A stretch of DNA of 64,000 nucleotides from Ailanthus altissimus (lineage: Eukaryota > Streptophyta > Magnoliopsida > Sapindales > Simaroubaceae): assembly GCA_946807835.1 (NCBI GenBank), contig OX327705.1, positions 13,360,501 to 13,424,500 of the forward strand. Direction: 5' to 3'. Below are positions 22,431 through 35,644 of this stretch, in pieces. How positions within the stretch are numbered: the first letter of the stretch is position 1; each line of letters starts with the position of its first letter. Below the pieces are notes generated by a model that worked only from the letters and a program-made list of their open reading frames with translations, did not search any database and was not told the origin of the DNA. Position numbers and translations under genes: made by a program.

Positions 22431-23990
22431 ATTGAAGAAAAGGATCCTTTAACTTACAAAGAGGCAATGTTGGACATCGATTCGGAAAAATGGCAAGAGG
22501 CCATGAAATCTAAAATTGACTCTATGCATCACAATCAAGTCTGGGACTTGGTTGAGCTTCCTGAAGGAATTGTTCCTATCGGTTGTAAATGAATTTACAA
22601 ACAGAAGCGAGGCTCGATGGGAAAGTGGAGACTTTCAAAGCCCGATTGGTGGCGAAAGGTTATACTCAACGATCTGGGATCGACTATGAGGAAACCTTTT
22701 CACCAGTAGCGATGCTTAAGTCAATTCGGATTTTACTAGCAATTGCTACGTATTATGACTATGAAATTTGGCAAATGGATGTGAAAATAGCGTTCTTAAA
22801 TGGATATCTTGAGAAAGAAATATATATGGAATAACCTGAGGGTTTTACATCCAGCCAAACTTCTGGTCTAGTATGTAAACTGAAGAAGTCTATCTATGGA
22901 CTTAAGCAAACTTCCCGAAGCTGGAATCTTCGTTTTGATGAGGTAATCAGAGGGTCTGGTTTCATCAAGAACAAAGAAGAATCATGTGTGTATAAAAAGA
23001 GCAGTGGGAGTATGATAGTCTTCTTGGTTCTATATGTGGATGACATACTCATTATCGAAAACGATATTGGTATGTTGCAATCAGTCAAAAGTTACCTAAG
23101 TAAGAATTTCTCCATGAAGGATTTGGGAGAGGCTTCCTATATACTAGGTATAAAGCTTTATAGAGATAGAGCTAGGAGGCCTATAGGACTCTCCCAATCA
23201 TCGTACATTGATAATGTCTTAGAAAGTTATAGTTTCAGTAACTGTAAAACAGTTAACATACCTTTTAGACATGGCATTCATCTTTCGAGGAAAATGTGTC
23301 CTCAGAGTGAAGATGAAAAGGTTAGAATGTCTAGTATACCTTATGCATCAGCTGTGGGAAGTCTGATGTGTGCCATGATATGTACGAGACTTGATATCAG
23401 TATGGCTGTAAGTGTTACAAGCCGCTATCAGTCTGATCCAGGTCAAGGCCATTGGATGGCATTGAAACATGTCCTAAAATATCTTAAGGGTACTAAGGAC
23501 AAGTTTTTGATTTATGGAGAAAATGACCTAGTGTTGAGAGGATACACAGATTCAGATTTTCAATCTGATCTAGATGATAGAAAGTCTACATCTGGATATG
23601 TATTCATTCTCAATGGTGCTGCAGTTAGTTGGAAGAGTAACAAACAGTCATCAACCGCTGATTTCACAACAGAGGCAGAATATATTGCAGCATCAGAAGC
23701 AGCAAAAGAAGCAGTTTGGATACGCAAGTTTATTGCTGAACTTGGAATATTTCCGAGTTCAATGGATCCTATACCATTGTTCTGCGATAACAATGGAGCC
23801 ATTGCACAAGCAAAAGAGCCAAGAGCACACCAAAAGTCTAAGCATGTGGAAAGAAAATACCATATTATAAGAAAAATCTTGGCTAGAGGAGATGTAATAG
23901 TTCGTAGAGTAAACTCATGAATAATGTAGCGGACCCACTTACTAAGGCCTTAACTCCAAAAATATTTGAAAGACATGTGGAGTCAATGGG
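22431..23990 (+). pseudogene. Unit 1 reverse transcriptase and RNase H
   Basis: RT starts around DPLTYKEAMLDIDSEKWQEA; a TGA at 22590 (tryptophan position) and a nearby one-base frameshift are followed by VETFKARLVAKGYTQRSGID, WQMDVKIAFLNGYLEKEIYME with TAA at 22832, and the catalytic YVDD at 23033-23044. RNase H follows with YTDSDFQSDLDDRKSTSGY, TTEAEYIAASEAAKEAVW and LFCDNNGAIA. The frame shifts after 23917, beyond which ADPLTKAL-like sequence remains. All lesions recur in units 2 and 3. Confidence 0.88.
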
Positions 23991-24016
23991 TATAAGATAC
24001 CATCGTGAATGGCACT

Positions 24017-24031
24017 AAAGCAAGAGGGAGT
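24017..24031 (+). other. Polypurine tract, unit 1
   Basis: AAAGCAAGAGGGAGT lies immediately before the LTR start TGTCCGG; it is the usual plus-strand priming site. Identical tracts are at 31801-31815 and 39583-39597. Confidence 0.85.
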
Positions 24032-26371
24032 TGTCCGGATTTGTGCTTACGTGCCATCCCTTTTGTGTATAAATATTTGCTTTATGTTTATACAATTATG
24101 ATTTCAATAAATCACTAATTATTTTATATACAAATATGGTAAGATGCTTGTAACATTTTAGACATTGTATGATCTGAAAGAGTTCAGATCTGATCTAAAG
24201 GAGTTTAGATCAGAACTAAGAGTTAGTAATGCTAAAATATATAAATGCTAAAAGATAGCACTGATAAGAGTTATCAGGTTATAAGAGTTAGCAAAATCTA
24301 AAGAGTTAGAGCCTTGTCTGAAATGGGACAAAGACCTAAGAATATATTAGTAATGACGTAGTTGCAATCAGTTGCAAATGGTGCTAAGAAATGTTGTTAT
24401 ACAAATATGTTCTTAAACTTAATGTTCCTGATCTATCTTCACTAATGCGGGTTCGTTAGTGAAGACCTTAATAAATATAAATCAGTGTATGTCTATATCT
24501 GGATAGTCCAGATGGTTAGTCTTAGCAGACCATGAGTTTAGTGGAAACTCGTATAGAGATACAAGTATTCAGTAAGGACTGAATATTGAACAGACTCACA
24601 AAGATCTCCAATAGACATCCCATAAAGCCGTCAATGGAGGATCTTTCGAGTTGAGTAGTATTCGTGGTCCTTAGACCTGAGTGCCACGGTGGACTTGTGA
24701 GTGATCCATCATACTTTGGTTTCACACATGTCAGATACCTTTTATGGTCTGACCGCTGGGTGTCGCTGGGTATGGTCCGATGCTCATGAAGTCCGGTGTG
24801 TACAGATATGGAATCCATCAACTCAATTGGGTGAGTAAAATATCCTGAAACTCCAAGGTTGTATTTCAGAAAGTCTTATGGCCATAAGCAGACATATTCA
24901 AGAATTAATTTTATTCTCGAAAAAATAATATCGTAAAAGTGTTTACGGATATTATTTATTGAAATACAAATTTAGAGATAAGTTTATGGTTGAGCACATG
25001 GAGACTTTACGGTGTTGATCTATATCTCCGCTCTTCTAGGATATTTATGATGGAAGGATTATACGAATATGTTATAACCTCAACTTGTATGGTCTAATGC
25101 GCCGTTTTGTAATATCTGTAACATGTGTGTGGGACATTGTTCACAGACGTGTGAAATAGTTTCATATGACAAATCGGGCATGAACCTAGAGAGTCTCACA
25201 ATATGAAGTGTACTCGTTGTGCATTGGGACAGCGAATTGGATTGAACAATTGATCCAACAATTTCTAGCAAAATGAAAAATGATTCAAGGTTCCTTTTAT
25301 TATTCACTTGTCAATAATTTGAAAGAAAATGCATTATTGGTTTACAAGAGTTGTTAACCAATAAGAATTTGACAAGTGACATAATCTTGCTCCGTAAATT
25401 ATTTACCATGTATTTACCTATTTACCTTGCTTGGTAAATACATATATGGTAAATGTAAATATTCAAAATAGTTTTGAATTATTAATATTTTATATATTAA
25501 TCAAATTATTATTATTAATTGGAATAAGTGGCAAACACCATTTACTAATGGAGAATGCACTTGTTATTAATAATAAGGAAAGTTTACCACTTAGTAATTC
25601 TTAAATGATGCACTAAGGAAGTGGTAAAACCACTTAACATTGATTAAATGCCATTTACTCTCTAGAAATTGATTCAATTGGTTGAATCAAATTGGTGAGT
25701 GAAAAATATGATAGATTAATGTTTGTAATGGCAAACATGGTTAAGTGGTGGTGGAGCACTAAGAGAAATCATTCTTTGCACTTAAGAAAGAATTGAAAGA
25801 GTTCAATTTGTGCAAGAAAGAGTAGAAATTCGTTCTAGGAGAAAGGAGAGAGAATTGAGAGCTTTTTCTAAGTGTTTTTCTCAAAGTGTTGAAAACAAAT
25901 GGAAAGACTTACCAAGGTACAACATATAGAGTTGTAAAGAACTATAGCAAACACCTAATTCTTCTCATCTCTTGGTAGTAATCATTCACAAGGACAAATT
26001 ATTTTAAGTGTTAAAACAATCATTTGCTGGAAATTCAAGGCTGCCATTCTAGCTTCACAATCCCACCGGATTTAGTTGTGAACTAGAATTGTGCAAGAGA
26101 ACACTTCAAGGTGAGCTCAACAAATTGAAGCTTGGAGTTCTTGAAGAATTGTAAAGCTACCTTCATAACCGGGTAGGTTATTTATTTACAATTCATTTTA
26201 TATCATGCATGAAAATATATATATGAGATATATATGTGTTTGAATGATCATACATGTGATTACATGCTTGAGTTTGTTATATATTGTATAACATGTATGA
26301 ATACTTCCGTTGCGTATTTAATTTTTGAAATTATATTCATCTAAACACATCACACACCATATCACACAACA
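24032..26371 (+). repeat. Family B inner LTR 1 (2,340 bp)
   Basis: TGTCCGG...ACAACA, bounded by the polypurine tract of unit 1 and the primer site of unit 2, so it serves both as 3' LTR and 5' LTR. Read against inner LTR 2 it differs only by one C/T and a 2-bp length change; against the last LTR it is identical by eye up to the position matching 41296. Confidence 0.92.
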
Positions 26372-26373
26372 AG

Positions 26374-26385
26374 TGGTATCAGAGC
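26374..26385 (+). other. Primer binding site, unit 2
   Basis: TGGTATCAGAGC lies two bases after the LTR end; tRNA-Met type. Confidence 0.92.
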
Positions 26386-26637
26386 ATGCTGATATGGTGT
26401 TTGTTGTTTGATGTTGTTGTAGTTAACATGTTGATGTTATATTGTTGAACAACATGATGATTTTTGATTTCAAGCATGTTGATGTTTAAGATTGAACATG
26501 TTGATATTTTATGAATTCTTAAATATGTTGATGTTTAAAATTGTTTATATGATATTTGATCATGTTTTAAATCGGTTGATTTGGGTGCCGGTTCGGAAGA
26601 AAATTGATTTTAGTGCACCAGACACAGTAACAGTGTC

Positions 26638-27030
26638 CAGCGCTGAGGCGCTAGCTTAAGGTCGCTGCGGCGCCAGCCTAATTTTGGCCAGCGCATCAGC
26701 GACAGGCTATGAGCGCTGCAGCGCCCACATACTGGAATTCAGCGCTGAGGCGCTAGCTTAAGGTCGCTGCGACGCCAGCCTAAATTTGGCCAGCGCCTCG
26801 GCGACAGGCTATGAGCGCTGCGGCGCCCACATACTGGAATTGAGCGCTGAGGCGCTGGGATATGGGCGCTACAGCGCCGGCTGATTTTATGGCCAGCGCC
26901 AAGGCTCTGGATATATGGCGTTGCAGCGCCAGCCCGCTATTTGGCCAGTGCCGCGGCGCTTACTTCTGGGCACCCCTGCGCCCGGATTAATTTATGAACG
27001 CTGCAGTGCCCGTTTGTAGCGCCGCAGCGT
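26638..27030 (+). repeat. GC-rich 102-bp leader repeat, unit 2
   Basis: CGCTGAGGCGCTAGCTTAAG recurs at 26641 and 26743, and a third partial copy starts at 26845, a 102-bp period. Each period contains several self-complementary GCGCTGNNGCGC cores. Degenerate cores continue to about 27030 (AACGCTGCAGTGCC, GCGCCGCAGCG). Identical in unit 3 at 34420-34812. Confidence 0.85.
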
Positions 27031-27347
27031 TCATCATTGTTTCTGGAAATTTTTTTATTTATTTATCATGTTTTGACTTATTTTATTACTGTAATGTACT
27101 TCAATAGTTGTCATAACATGATGTGATCATTAAAATACGCTGATAATCACAATGGGAGCCCTATTGGTGAGGGTTAGTTGTGATTGTGTATTTCTTTTTG
27201 TATAAATTGTCTATATTATTCATTTGGATGAAATGAGTATGTAATAAAATCTCTCTTAATCAGATTGTAATATTTTTTCATTATGAGATAATGTTAAATA
27301 TGATCCGTCTTATCAATACGGTATTAGACAAGTCACTTCGATTCTTT

Positions 27348-27642
27348 TCAAAGATCGCTAAAGTGTGAGGAATTGATTGGTGTGACATGGGCTATGTCGT
27401 TTAAACATTAGATGTGATAAATATATGTTAAAGTATTACCCTAGATCGCTAAAGTGTGCGGTTAATAACAATAACATATATTTAATGATTGATAAGTAAA
27501 TTTGGAATACACTTATCCTAGATCGCTAAAGTGTGCGGATAAGATGTGTTTAGGATCAAGTGTTAAGAGTTGCATGAGATGCAATTGATAAGAGTTGTCT
27601 ACCTTTTGAGTTTACTAAGGCCTAGATCGCTATAGTGTGCGG
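27348..27642 (+). repeat. Four dispersed TAGATCGCTAAAGTGTGCGG repeats, unit 2
   Basis: Copies begin at about 27350, 27441, 27519 and 27622 with 55-85 bp of unrelated sequence between. The fourth has CTATAGTGTG. Repeated in unit 3 at 35130-35424. Confidence 0.85.
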
Positions 27643-27862
27643 CTGAAGTAAATGCCAAAGGGATCCACTTCTCACTATATAGTTTAAAGAATTCTTAAAC
27701 TATCGTTTTCCCGTTTGAGAGATTAAAGGGATTACGTAAAATAGTGGGAGGGCGTTTTTAGATTAAAAATTGTATAACTGTTATACCCATGATCTAAAAT
27801 GTTATTTATTAGTGATTGAAATATTTCGCTAACATCTTTTTCTTTTGTCTTGTGAAGATCAA

Positions 27863-28879
27863 ATGGCTTCAAACAACACTTTAGCTCGCATCCTTGATGC
27901 GCACCAACTAAAAGGTGCAGAAAATTATGCTGATTGGCTTATGAATCTCAGAATAGTTCTAGATTCTAAAAAGCTTGGATATGTTATTGATCAGCGCATG
28001 CCACAAGCTATTTCTGATAATACTTCCCCATAAGAAAATGAGACATATCAGAAATGGTTGGATGACGATTTGAAAGTCAAATCGTACATTCTCGGGTCTA
28101 TGTCTATGGAGCTCCAAAGGGAGCATGTCCACATGGACAGTGCTGGGAGTATCATGCTCCACCTACAAGAGTTATTTGGTGACCGACCTCAATTTGAAAT
28201 GTATAGGGTTGCCAAATCGCTTTTTCAAGCTAGATTACTCGAGGGCAGTCCAGTAAGTCCTCATGTCCTCAAAATGATTTCATACATTGAGAGGCTGAAG
28301 ACCATTGATCTTATACTGAGCAATGGATTGGGGAATAGTTTGATTCTCCAATCACTTCCAGGGTCATTTGTACCGTTCATAATGAATTACAATATGCAAG
28401 GATTGACTCCTACTTATGTTGAACTGCATAACATGCTAATAACTGCTCAGGAGGACATGAACAAAGGGGGCACGGTCCTCTATGTTCAGGGTGCTTCATC
28501 ATCTACCCTTTGGACTTCTTAGAAGTCCAAAGGAAAGAATAAACGGAAAGTAATGCATGCACCTAGAATGGGTCCTCGAAAGCAATACATATCCAAGCAC
28601 CCACGAAAGAACAAAGCAAGTGGAAAATGTTTCCATTGCAGTGAGGATGGGCATTGGAAGCGAAACTGCCCAAAGTACCTTGCCATGATTAAGAAGACAC
28701 CATCAGGTATACACTTGCCTTTTATTGATATTTCCTTAGCATTTGATGCTAGCTTTGGTTGGGTATTAGATACCGCTTGTCCTTTTTACATCTGCAATGT
28801 GTTGCAGGGTCTGAAGGAAGTTAGAAAGTTACAACCAGGAGAAGTACAGCTTCGTGTTAGAAATGGAAATTTCCTATAG
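27863..28879 (+). pseudogene. Unit 2 gag and protease start
   Basis: The start ATG at 27863 (MASNNTLARILDAHQLKG) fits copia gag, which begins with an N-terminal 'W..L...L' segment (YADWLMNLRIVLDSKKLGY). TAA at 28031-28033, after 56 codons, breaks it; the same frame continues with ENETYQKWLDDDLKVKSYIL. A private TAG at 28520 (AAG to TAG) is not in units 1 or 3. Zinc knuckle and protease as in unit 1; shared TAG at 28877. Confidence 0.88.
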
Positions 28880-30214
28880 GTCGAGGCTATTGGATGTTTC
28901 AATTTGATGCTTCCATGTAATAAAATTATTGTATTGAATAATTGTTATTATGTGCCAAACATTATCCGGCAAATTATTTCAATTCCTGTATTGGACAATG
29001 AAAGATATTATATGCGTGTTAGGAATCGTTCCTTATGCTTGTATGATTTGGATAATGTTTTGTTAGCTGAATGTCAGTTGATAAATGGGCATTACATATT
29101 AGATACAATAGGAAATGTCATGAATGTACAAGTAAATGCTAAAAATAGTGCGGGAACTTTAAATGATACAGAATTGTGGCATATGAGATTAGGTCATATA
29201 GGGGTAAGACGCCTATCCTGTCTGGTTAAGGATGGTCGGATACCTGATCTGACCATAGAATCATAACCAGTTTGTGAATCTTGTATTCAAGGGAAAATGA
29301 CCAAGGCTCTATTTATTGGTGTTGGACATCGTGCCACTGATTTATTGGAACTAATACATAGTGATGTATGTGGTCCAATGAATCACACTGCGATGGGTGG
29401 TTTTCGATACTTTGTTATCTTTATCGATGATCTGTCACGATATGGATATGTGTTTCTTATCAAACATAAGTCAGAAACTTTTGAAAAGTTTAAAGAGTTT
29501 CGAAATGAAGTAGAGAAACAAACCGGAATGTATATCAAATGCCTTAGATCAGATCGAGGGGGTGAATACATGAGCAGTGAATTTTCAGATTATTTAAAGG
29601 AGAATGGGATTCTTGCTCAGTATAGTCCTCCAGGTACTTCACAACACAATGGTGTTTCGGATAGGAGGAATCGGACTTTATTGGATATGGTTTGATCGAT
29701 GATGAGCTTCAGTGATCTCCCTGAATATCTATGAGGGTATGCACTAGAAACTGCTGCTCATATATTGAATAGAGTTCCATCAAAAGCCATTCCATCCACT
29801 CCACATGAGATATGGATTGGAAGGAAACCAAGTCTTAAATATGTTAAGATTTGGGGTTATCCTGCTTACGTAAAAGTTATGCAACAGGATAAACTTGCAC
29901 CTAAAGGTTACAAGTATGGGTTCATTGGATATCCCAAGAATTCAATGGGATACCAATTCTATGATCCAGAAGAACGAAACGTGTTTGTATCTCGTTATGC
30001 CACTTTTCTAGAGAAAGAGTTTCTCCTGAATCGTGGAGATTGTAGAAAGATTGAGTTAGATGAACTTAATCAGAATGAAAATGAACCAACAATGGAACTT
30101 CAGGCTCAATCAAGCAGAATACCTTTGACACACCCTCCACGTAAGTTAGAAAGGATATCAAGGCCACCTGAAAGGTATGGTTCCATATCTAAAGGTGCTC
30201 TTGATGTTTTCTTG
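28880..30214 (+). pseudogene. Unit 2 integrase
   Basis: The same domains and the same stops as unit 1 are at +7,784 bp (29264, 29693, about 29732). One predicted residue differs from unit 1: VLDNERYYM instead of VLDNEGYYM, a change shared with unit 3. The Glu-to-Asp change in the catalytic triad is present (29660-29662). Confidence 0.88.
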
Positions 30215-31774
30215 ATTGAAGAAAAGGATCCTTTAACTTACAAAGAGGCAATGTTGGACATCGATTCGGAAAAATGGCAAGAGGCCATGAAATCTAAAAT
30301 TGACTCTATGCATCACAATCAAGTCTGGGACTTGGTTGAGCTTCCTGAAGGAATTGTTCCTATCGGTTGTAAATGAATTTACAAACAGAAGCGAGGCTCG
30401 ATGGGAAAGTGGAGACTTTCAAAGCCCGATTGGTGGCGAAAGGTTATACTCAACGATCTGGGATCGACTATGAGGAAACCTTTTCACCAGTAGCGATGCT
30501 TAAGTCAATTCGGATTTTACTAGCAATTGCTACGTATTATGACTATGAAATTTGGCAAATGGATGTGAAAATAGCGTTCTTAAATGGATATCTTGAGAAA
30601 GAAATATATATGGAATAACCTGAGGGTTTTACATCCAGCCAAACTTCTGGTCTAGTATGTAAACTGAAGAAGTCTATCTATGGACTTAAGCAAACTTCCC
30701 GAAGCTGGAATCTTCGTTTTGATGAGGTAATCAGAGGGTCTGGTTTCATCAAGAACAAAGAAGAATCATGTGTGTATAAAAAGAGCAGTGGGAGTATGAT
30801 AGTCTTCTTGGTTCTATATGTGGATGACATACTCATTATCGAAAACGATATTGGTATGTTGCAATCAGTCAAAAGTTACCTAAGTAAGAATTTCTCCATG
30901 AAGGATTTGGGAGAGGCTTCCTATATACTAGGTATAAAGCTTTATAGAGATAGAGCTAGGAGGCCTATAGGACTCTCCCAATCATCGTACATTGATAATG
31001 TCTTAGAAAGTTATAGTTTCAGTAACTGTAAAACAGTTAACATACCTTTTAGACATGGCATTCATCTTTCGAGGAAAATGTGTCCTCAGAGTGAAGATGA
31101 AAAGGTTAGAATGTCTAGTATACCTTATGCATCAGCTGTGGGAAGTCTGATGTGTGCCATGATATGTACGAGACTTGATATCAGTATGGCTGTAAGTGTT
31201 ACAAGCCGCTATCAGTCTGATCCAGGTCAAGGCCATTGGATGGCATTGAAACATGTCCTAAAATATCTTAAGGGTACTAAGGACAAGTTTTTGATTTATG
31301 GAGAAAATGACCTAGTGTTGAGAGGATACACAGATTCAGATTTTCAATCTGATCTAGATGATAGAAAGTCTACATCTGGATATGTATTCATTCTCAATGG
31401 TGCTGCAGTTAGTTGGAAGAGTAACAAACAGTCATCAACCGCTGATTTCACAACAGAGGCAGAATATATTGCAGCATCAGAAGCAGCAAAAGAAGCAGTT
31501 TGGATACGCAAGTTTATTGCTGAACTTGGAATATTTCCGAGTTCAATGGATCCTATACCATTGTTCTGCGATAACAATGGAGCCATTGCACAAGCAAAAG
31601 AGCCAAGAGCACACCAAAAGTCTAAGCATGTGGAAAGAAAATACCATATTATAAGAAAAATCTTGGCTAGAGGAGATGTAATAGTTCGTAGAGTAAACTC
31701 ATGAATAATGTAGCGGACCCACTTACTAAGGCCTTAACTCCAAAAATATTTGAAAGACATGTGGAGTCAATGGG
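30215..31774 (+). pseudogene. Unit 2 reverse transcriptase and RNase H
   Basis: The predicted protein pieces are identical to those of unit 1, including the TGA at 30374, the frameshift beside it, TAA at 30616, YVDD at 30817-30828, and the frameshift after 31701. Confidence 0.88.
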
Positions 31775-31815
31775 TATAAGATACCATCGTGAATGGCACT
31801 AAAGCAAGAGGGAGT

Positions 31816-34153
31816 TGTCCGGATTTGTGCTTACGTGCCATCCCTTTTGTGTATAAATATTTGCTTTATGTTTATACAATTATGATTTCAATAAATCACT
31901 AATTATTTTATATACAAATATGGTAAGATGCTTGTAACATTTTAGACATTGTATGATCTGAAAGAGTTCAGATCTGATCTAAAGGAGTTTAGATCAGAAC
32001 TAAGAGTTAGTAATGCTAAAATATATAAATGCTAAAAGATAGCACTGATAAGAGTTATCAGGTTATAAGAGTTAGCAAAATCTAAAGAGTTAGAGCCTTG
32101 TCTGAAATGGGACAAAGACCTAAGAATATATTAGTAATGACGTAGTTGCAATCAGTTGCAAATGGTGCTAAGAAATGTTGTTATACAAATATGTTCTTAA
32201 ACTTAATGTTCCTGATCTATCTTCACTAATGCGGGTTCGTTAGTGAAGACCTTAATAAATATAAATCAGTGTATGTCTATATCTGGATAGTCCAGATGGT
32301 TAGTCTTAGCAGACCATGAGTTTAGTGGAAACTCGTATAGAGATACAAGTATTCAGTAAGGACTGAATATTGAACAGACTCACAAAGATCTCCAATAGAC
32401 ATCCCATAAAGCCGTCAATGGAGGATCTTTCGAGTTGAGTAGTATTCGTGGTCCCTAGACCTGAGTGCCACGGTGGACTTGTGAGTGATCCATCATACTT
32501 TGGTTTCACACATGTCAGATACCTTTTATGGTCTGACCGCTGGGTGTCGCTGGGTATGGTCCGATGCTCATGAAGTCCGGTGTGTACAGATATGGAATCC
32601 ATCAACTCAATTGGGTGAGTAAAATATCCTGAAACTCCAAGGTTGTATTTCAGAAAGTCTTATGGCCATAAGCAGACATATTCAAGAATTAATTTTATTC
32701 TCGAAAAAATAATATCGTAAAAGTGTTTACGGATATTATTTATTGAAATACAAATTTAGAGATAAGTTTATGGTTGAGCACATGGAGACTTTACGGTGTT
32801 GATCTATATCTCCGCTCTTCTAGGATATTTATGATGGAAGGATTATACGAATATGTTATAACCTCAACTTGTATGGTCTAATGCGCCGTTTTGTAATATC
32901 TGTAACATGTGTGTGGGACATTGTTCACAGACGTGTGAAATAGTTTCATATGACAAATCGGGCATGAACCTAGAGAGTCTCACAATATGAAGTGTACTCG
33001 TTGTGCATTGGGACAGCGAATTGGATTGAACAATTGATCCAACAATTTCTAGCAAAATGAAAAATGATTCAAGGTTCCTTTTATTATTCACTTGTCAATA
33101 ATTTGAAAGAAAATGCATTATTGGTTTACAAGAGTTGTTAACCAATAAGAATTTGACAAGTGACATAATCTTGCTCCGTAAATTATTTACCATGTATTTA
33201 CCTATTTACCTTGCTTGGTAAATACATATATGGTAAATGTAAATATTCAAAATAGTTTTGAATTATTAATATTTTATATTAATCAAATTATTATTATTAA
33301 TTGGAATAAGTGGCAAACACCATTTACTAATGGAGAATGCACTTGTTATTAATAATAAGGAAAGTTTACCACTTAGTAATTCTTAAATGATGCACTAAGG
33401 AAGTGGTAAAACCACTTAACATTGATTAAATGCCATTTACTCTCTAGAAATTGATTCAATTGGTTGAATCAAATTGGTGAGTGAAAAATATGATAGATTA
33501 ATGTTTGTAATGGCAAACATGGTTAAGTGGTGGTGGAGCACTAAGAGAAATCATTCTTTGCACTTAAGAAAGAATTGAAAGAGTTCAATTTGTGCAAGAA
33601 AGAGTAGAAATTCGTTCTAGGAGAAAGGAGAGAGAATTGAGAGCTTTTTCTAAGTGTTTTTCTCAAAGTGTTGAAAACAAATGGAAAGACTTACCAAGGT
33701 ACAACATATAGAGTTGTAAAGAACTATAGCAAACACCTAATTCTTCTCATCTCTTGGTAGTAATCATTCACAAGGACAAATTATTTTAAGTGTTAAAACA
33801 ATCATTTGCTGGAAATTCAAGGCTGCCATTCTAGCTTCACAATCCCACCGGATTTAGTTGTGAACTAGAATTGTGCAAGAGAACACTTCAAGGTGAGCTC
33901 AACAAATTGAAGCTTGGAGTTCTTGAAGAATTGTAAAGCTACCTTCATAACCGGGTAGGTTATTTATTTACAATTCATTTTATATCATGCATGAAAATAT
34001 ATATATGAGATATATATGTGTTTGAATGATCATACATGTGATTACATGCTTGAGTTTGTTATATATTGTATAACATGTATGAATACTTCCGTTGCGTATT
34101 TAATTTTTGAAATTATATTCATCTAAACACATCACACACCATATCACACAACA
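31816..34153 (+). repeat. Family B inner LTR 2 (2,338 bp)
   Basis: As inner LTR 1, but with a 2-bp deletion near 33278 (TTATATTAATC against TTATATATTAATC) and GTCCCTAGACC where the others have GTCCTTAGACC (near 32454). These private marks show it is a real distinct copy. Confidence 0.92.
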
Positions 34154-34155
34154 AG

Positions 34156-34167
34156 TGGTATCAGAGC
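34156..34167 (+). other. Primer binding site, unit 3
   Basis: TGGTATCAGAGC after LTR end ACAACA; same arrangement as unit 2. Confidence 0.92.
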
Positions 34168-35644
34168 ATGCTGATATGGTGTTTGTTGTTTGATGTTGTT
34201 GTAGTTAACATGTTGATGTTATATTGTTGAACAACATGATGATTTTTGATTTCAAGCATGTTGATGTTTAAGATTGAACATGTTGATATTTTATGAATTC
34301 TTAAATATGTTGATGTTTAAAATTGTTTATATGATATTTGATCATGTTTTAAATCGGTTGATTTGGGTGCCGGTTCGGAAGAAAATTGATTTTAGTGCAC
34401 CAGACACAGTAACAGTGTCCAGCGCTGAGGCGCTAGCTTAAGGTCGCTGCGGCGCCAGCCTAATTTTGGCCAGCGCATCAGCGACAGGCTATGAGCGCTG
34501 CAGCGCCCACATACTGGAATTCAGCGCTGAGGCGCTAGCTTAAGGTCGCTGCGACGCCAGCCTAAATTTGGCCAGCGCCTCGGCGACAGGCTATGAGCGC
34601 TGCGGCGCCCACATACTGGAATTGAGCGCTGAGGCGCTGGGATATGGGCGCTACAGCGCCGGCTGATTTTATGGCCAGCGCCAAGGCTCTGGATATATGG
34701 CGTTGCAGCGCCAGCCCGCTATTTGGCCAGTGCCGCGGCGCTTACTTCTGGGCACCCCTGCGCCCGGATTAATTTATGAACGCTGCAGTGCCCGTTTGTA
34801 GCGCCGCAGCGTTCATCATTGTTTCTGGAAATTTTTTTATTTATTTATCATGTTTTGACTTATTTTATTACTGTAATGTACTTCAATAGTTGTCATAACA
34901 TGATGTGATCATTAAAATACGCTGATAATCACAATGGGAGCCCTATTGGTGAGGGTTAGTTGTGATTGTGTATTTCTTTTTGTATAAATTGTCTATATTA
35001 TTCATTTGGATGAAATGAGTATGTAATAAAATCTCTCTTAATCAGATTGTAATATTTTTTCATTATGAGATAATGTTAAATATGATCCGTCTTATCAATA
35101 CGGTATTAGACAAGTCACTTCGATTCTTTTCAAAGATCGCTAAAGTGTGAGGAATTGATTGGTGTGACATGGGCTATGTCGTTTAAACATTAGATGTGAT
35201 AAATATATGTTAAAGTATTACCCTAGATCGCTAAAGTGTGCGGTTAATAACAATAACATATATTTAATGATTGATAAGTAAATTTGGAATACACTTATCC
35301 TAGATCGCTAAAGTGTGCGGATAAGATGTGTTTAGGATCAAGTGTTAAGAGTTGCATGAGATGCAATTGATAAGAGTTGTCTACCTTTTGAGTTTACTAA
35401 GGCCTAGATCGCTATAGTGTGCGGCTGAAGTAAATGCCAAAGGGATCCACTTCTCACTATATAGTTTAAAGAATTCTTAAACTATCGTTTTCCCGTTTGA
35501 GAGATTAAAGGGATTACGTAAAATAGTGGGAGGGCGTTTTTAGATTAAAAATTGTATAACTGTTATACCCATGATCTAAAATGTTATTTATTAGTGATTG
35601 AAATATTTCGCTAACATCTTTTTCTTTTGTCTTGTGAAGATCAA
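34168..35644 (+). other. Unit 3 untranslated leader
   Basis: Identical by eye to the unit 2 leader: 102-bp GC-rich repeats at 34420-34812 and four TAGATCGCTAAAGTGTGCGG-type repeats at 35130-35424. Confidence 0.8.

Larger units (their letters stand above)
26386..27862 (+). other. Unit 2 untranslated leader
   Basis: A 1.5-kb leader between primer site and gag start. It contains TTGATGTT-rich DNA, the GC-rich repeat block, a sharp return to AT-rich sequence, and four dispersed repeats. There is no ORF of note. Such long leaders may hold packaging or dimerisation signals; none can be proven here. Confidence 0.8.

Noticed and set aside
23560..23802. 80- and 98-codon ORFs overlapping RNase H, repeated in each unit
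   Set aside because: Shadow frames of the RT/RNase H sequence.
24522..24821. 99-codon minus-strand ORF repeated at 32306 and 40088
   Set aside because: LTR-internal frame with no domain; its relative in the family A LTR is broken.
27348..27642. CRISPR-like pattern: four ~20-bp repeats with unique spacers
   Set aside because: Spacing is irregular, the repeats lie in a plant copia leader with no cas genes, and a homologous leader in another family has the same layout.
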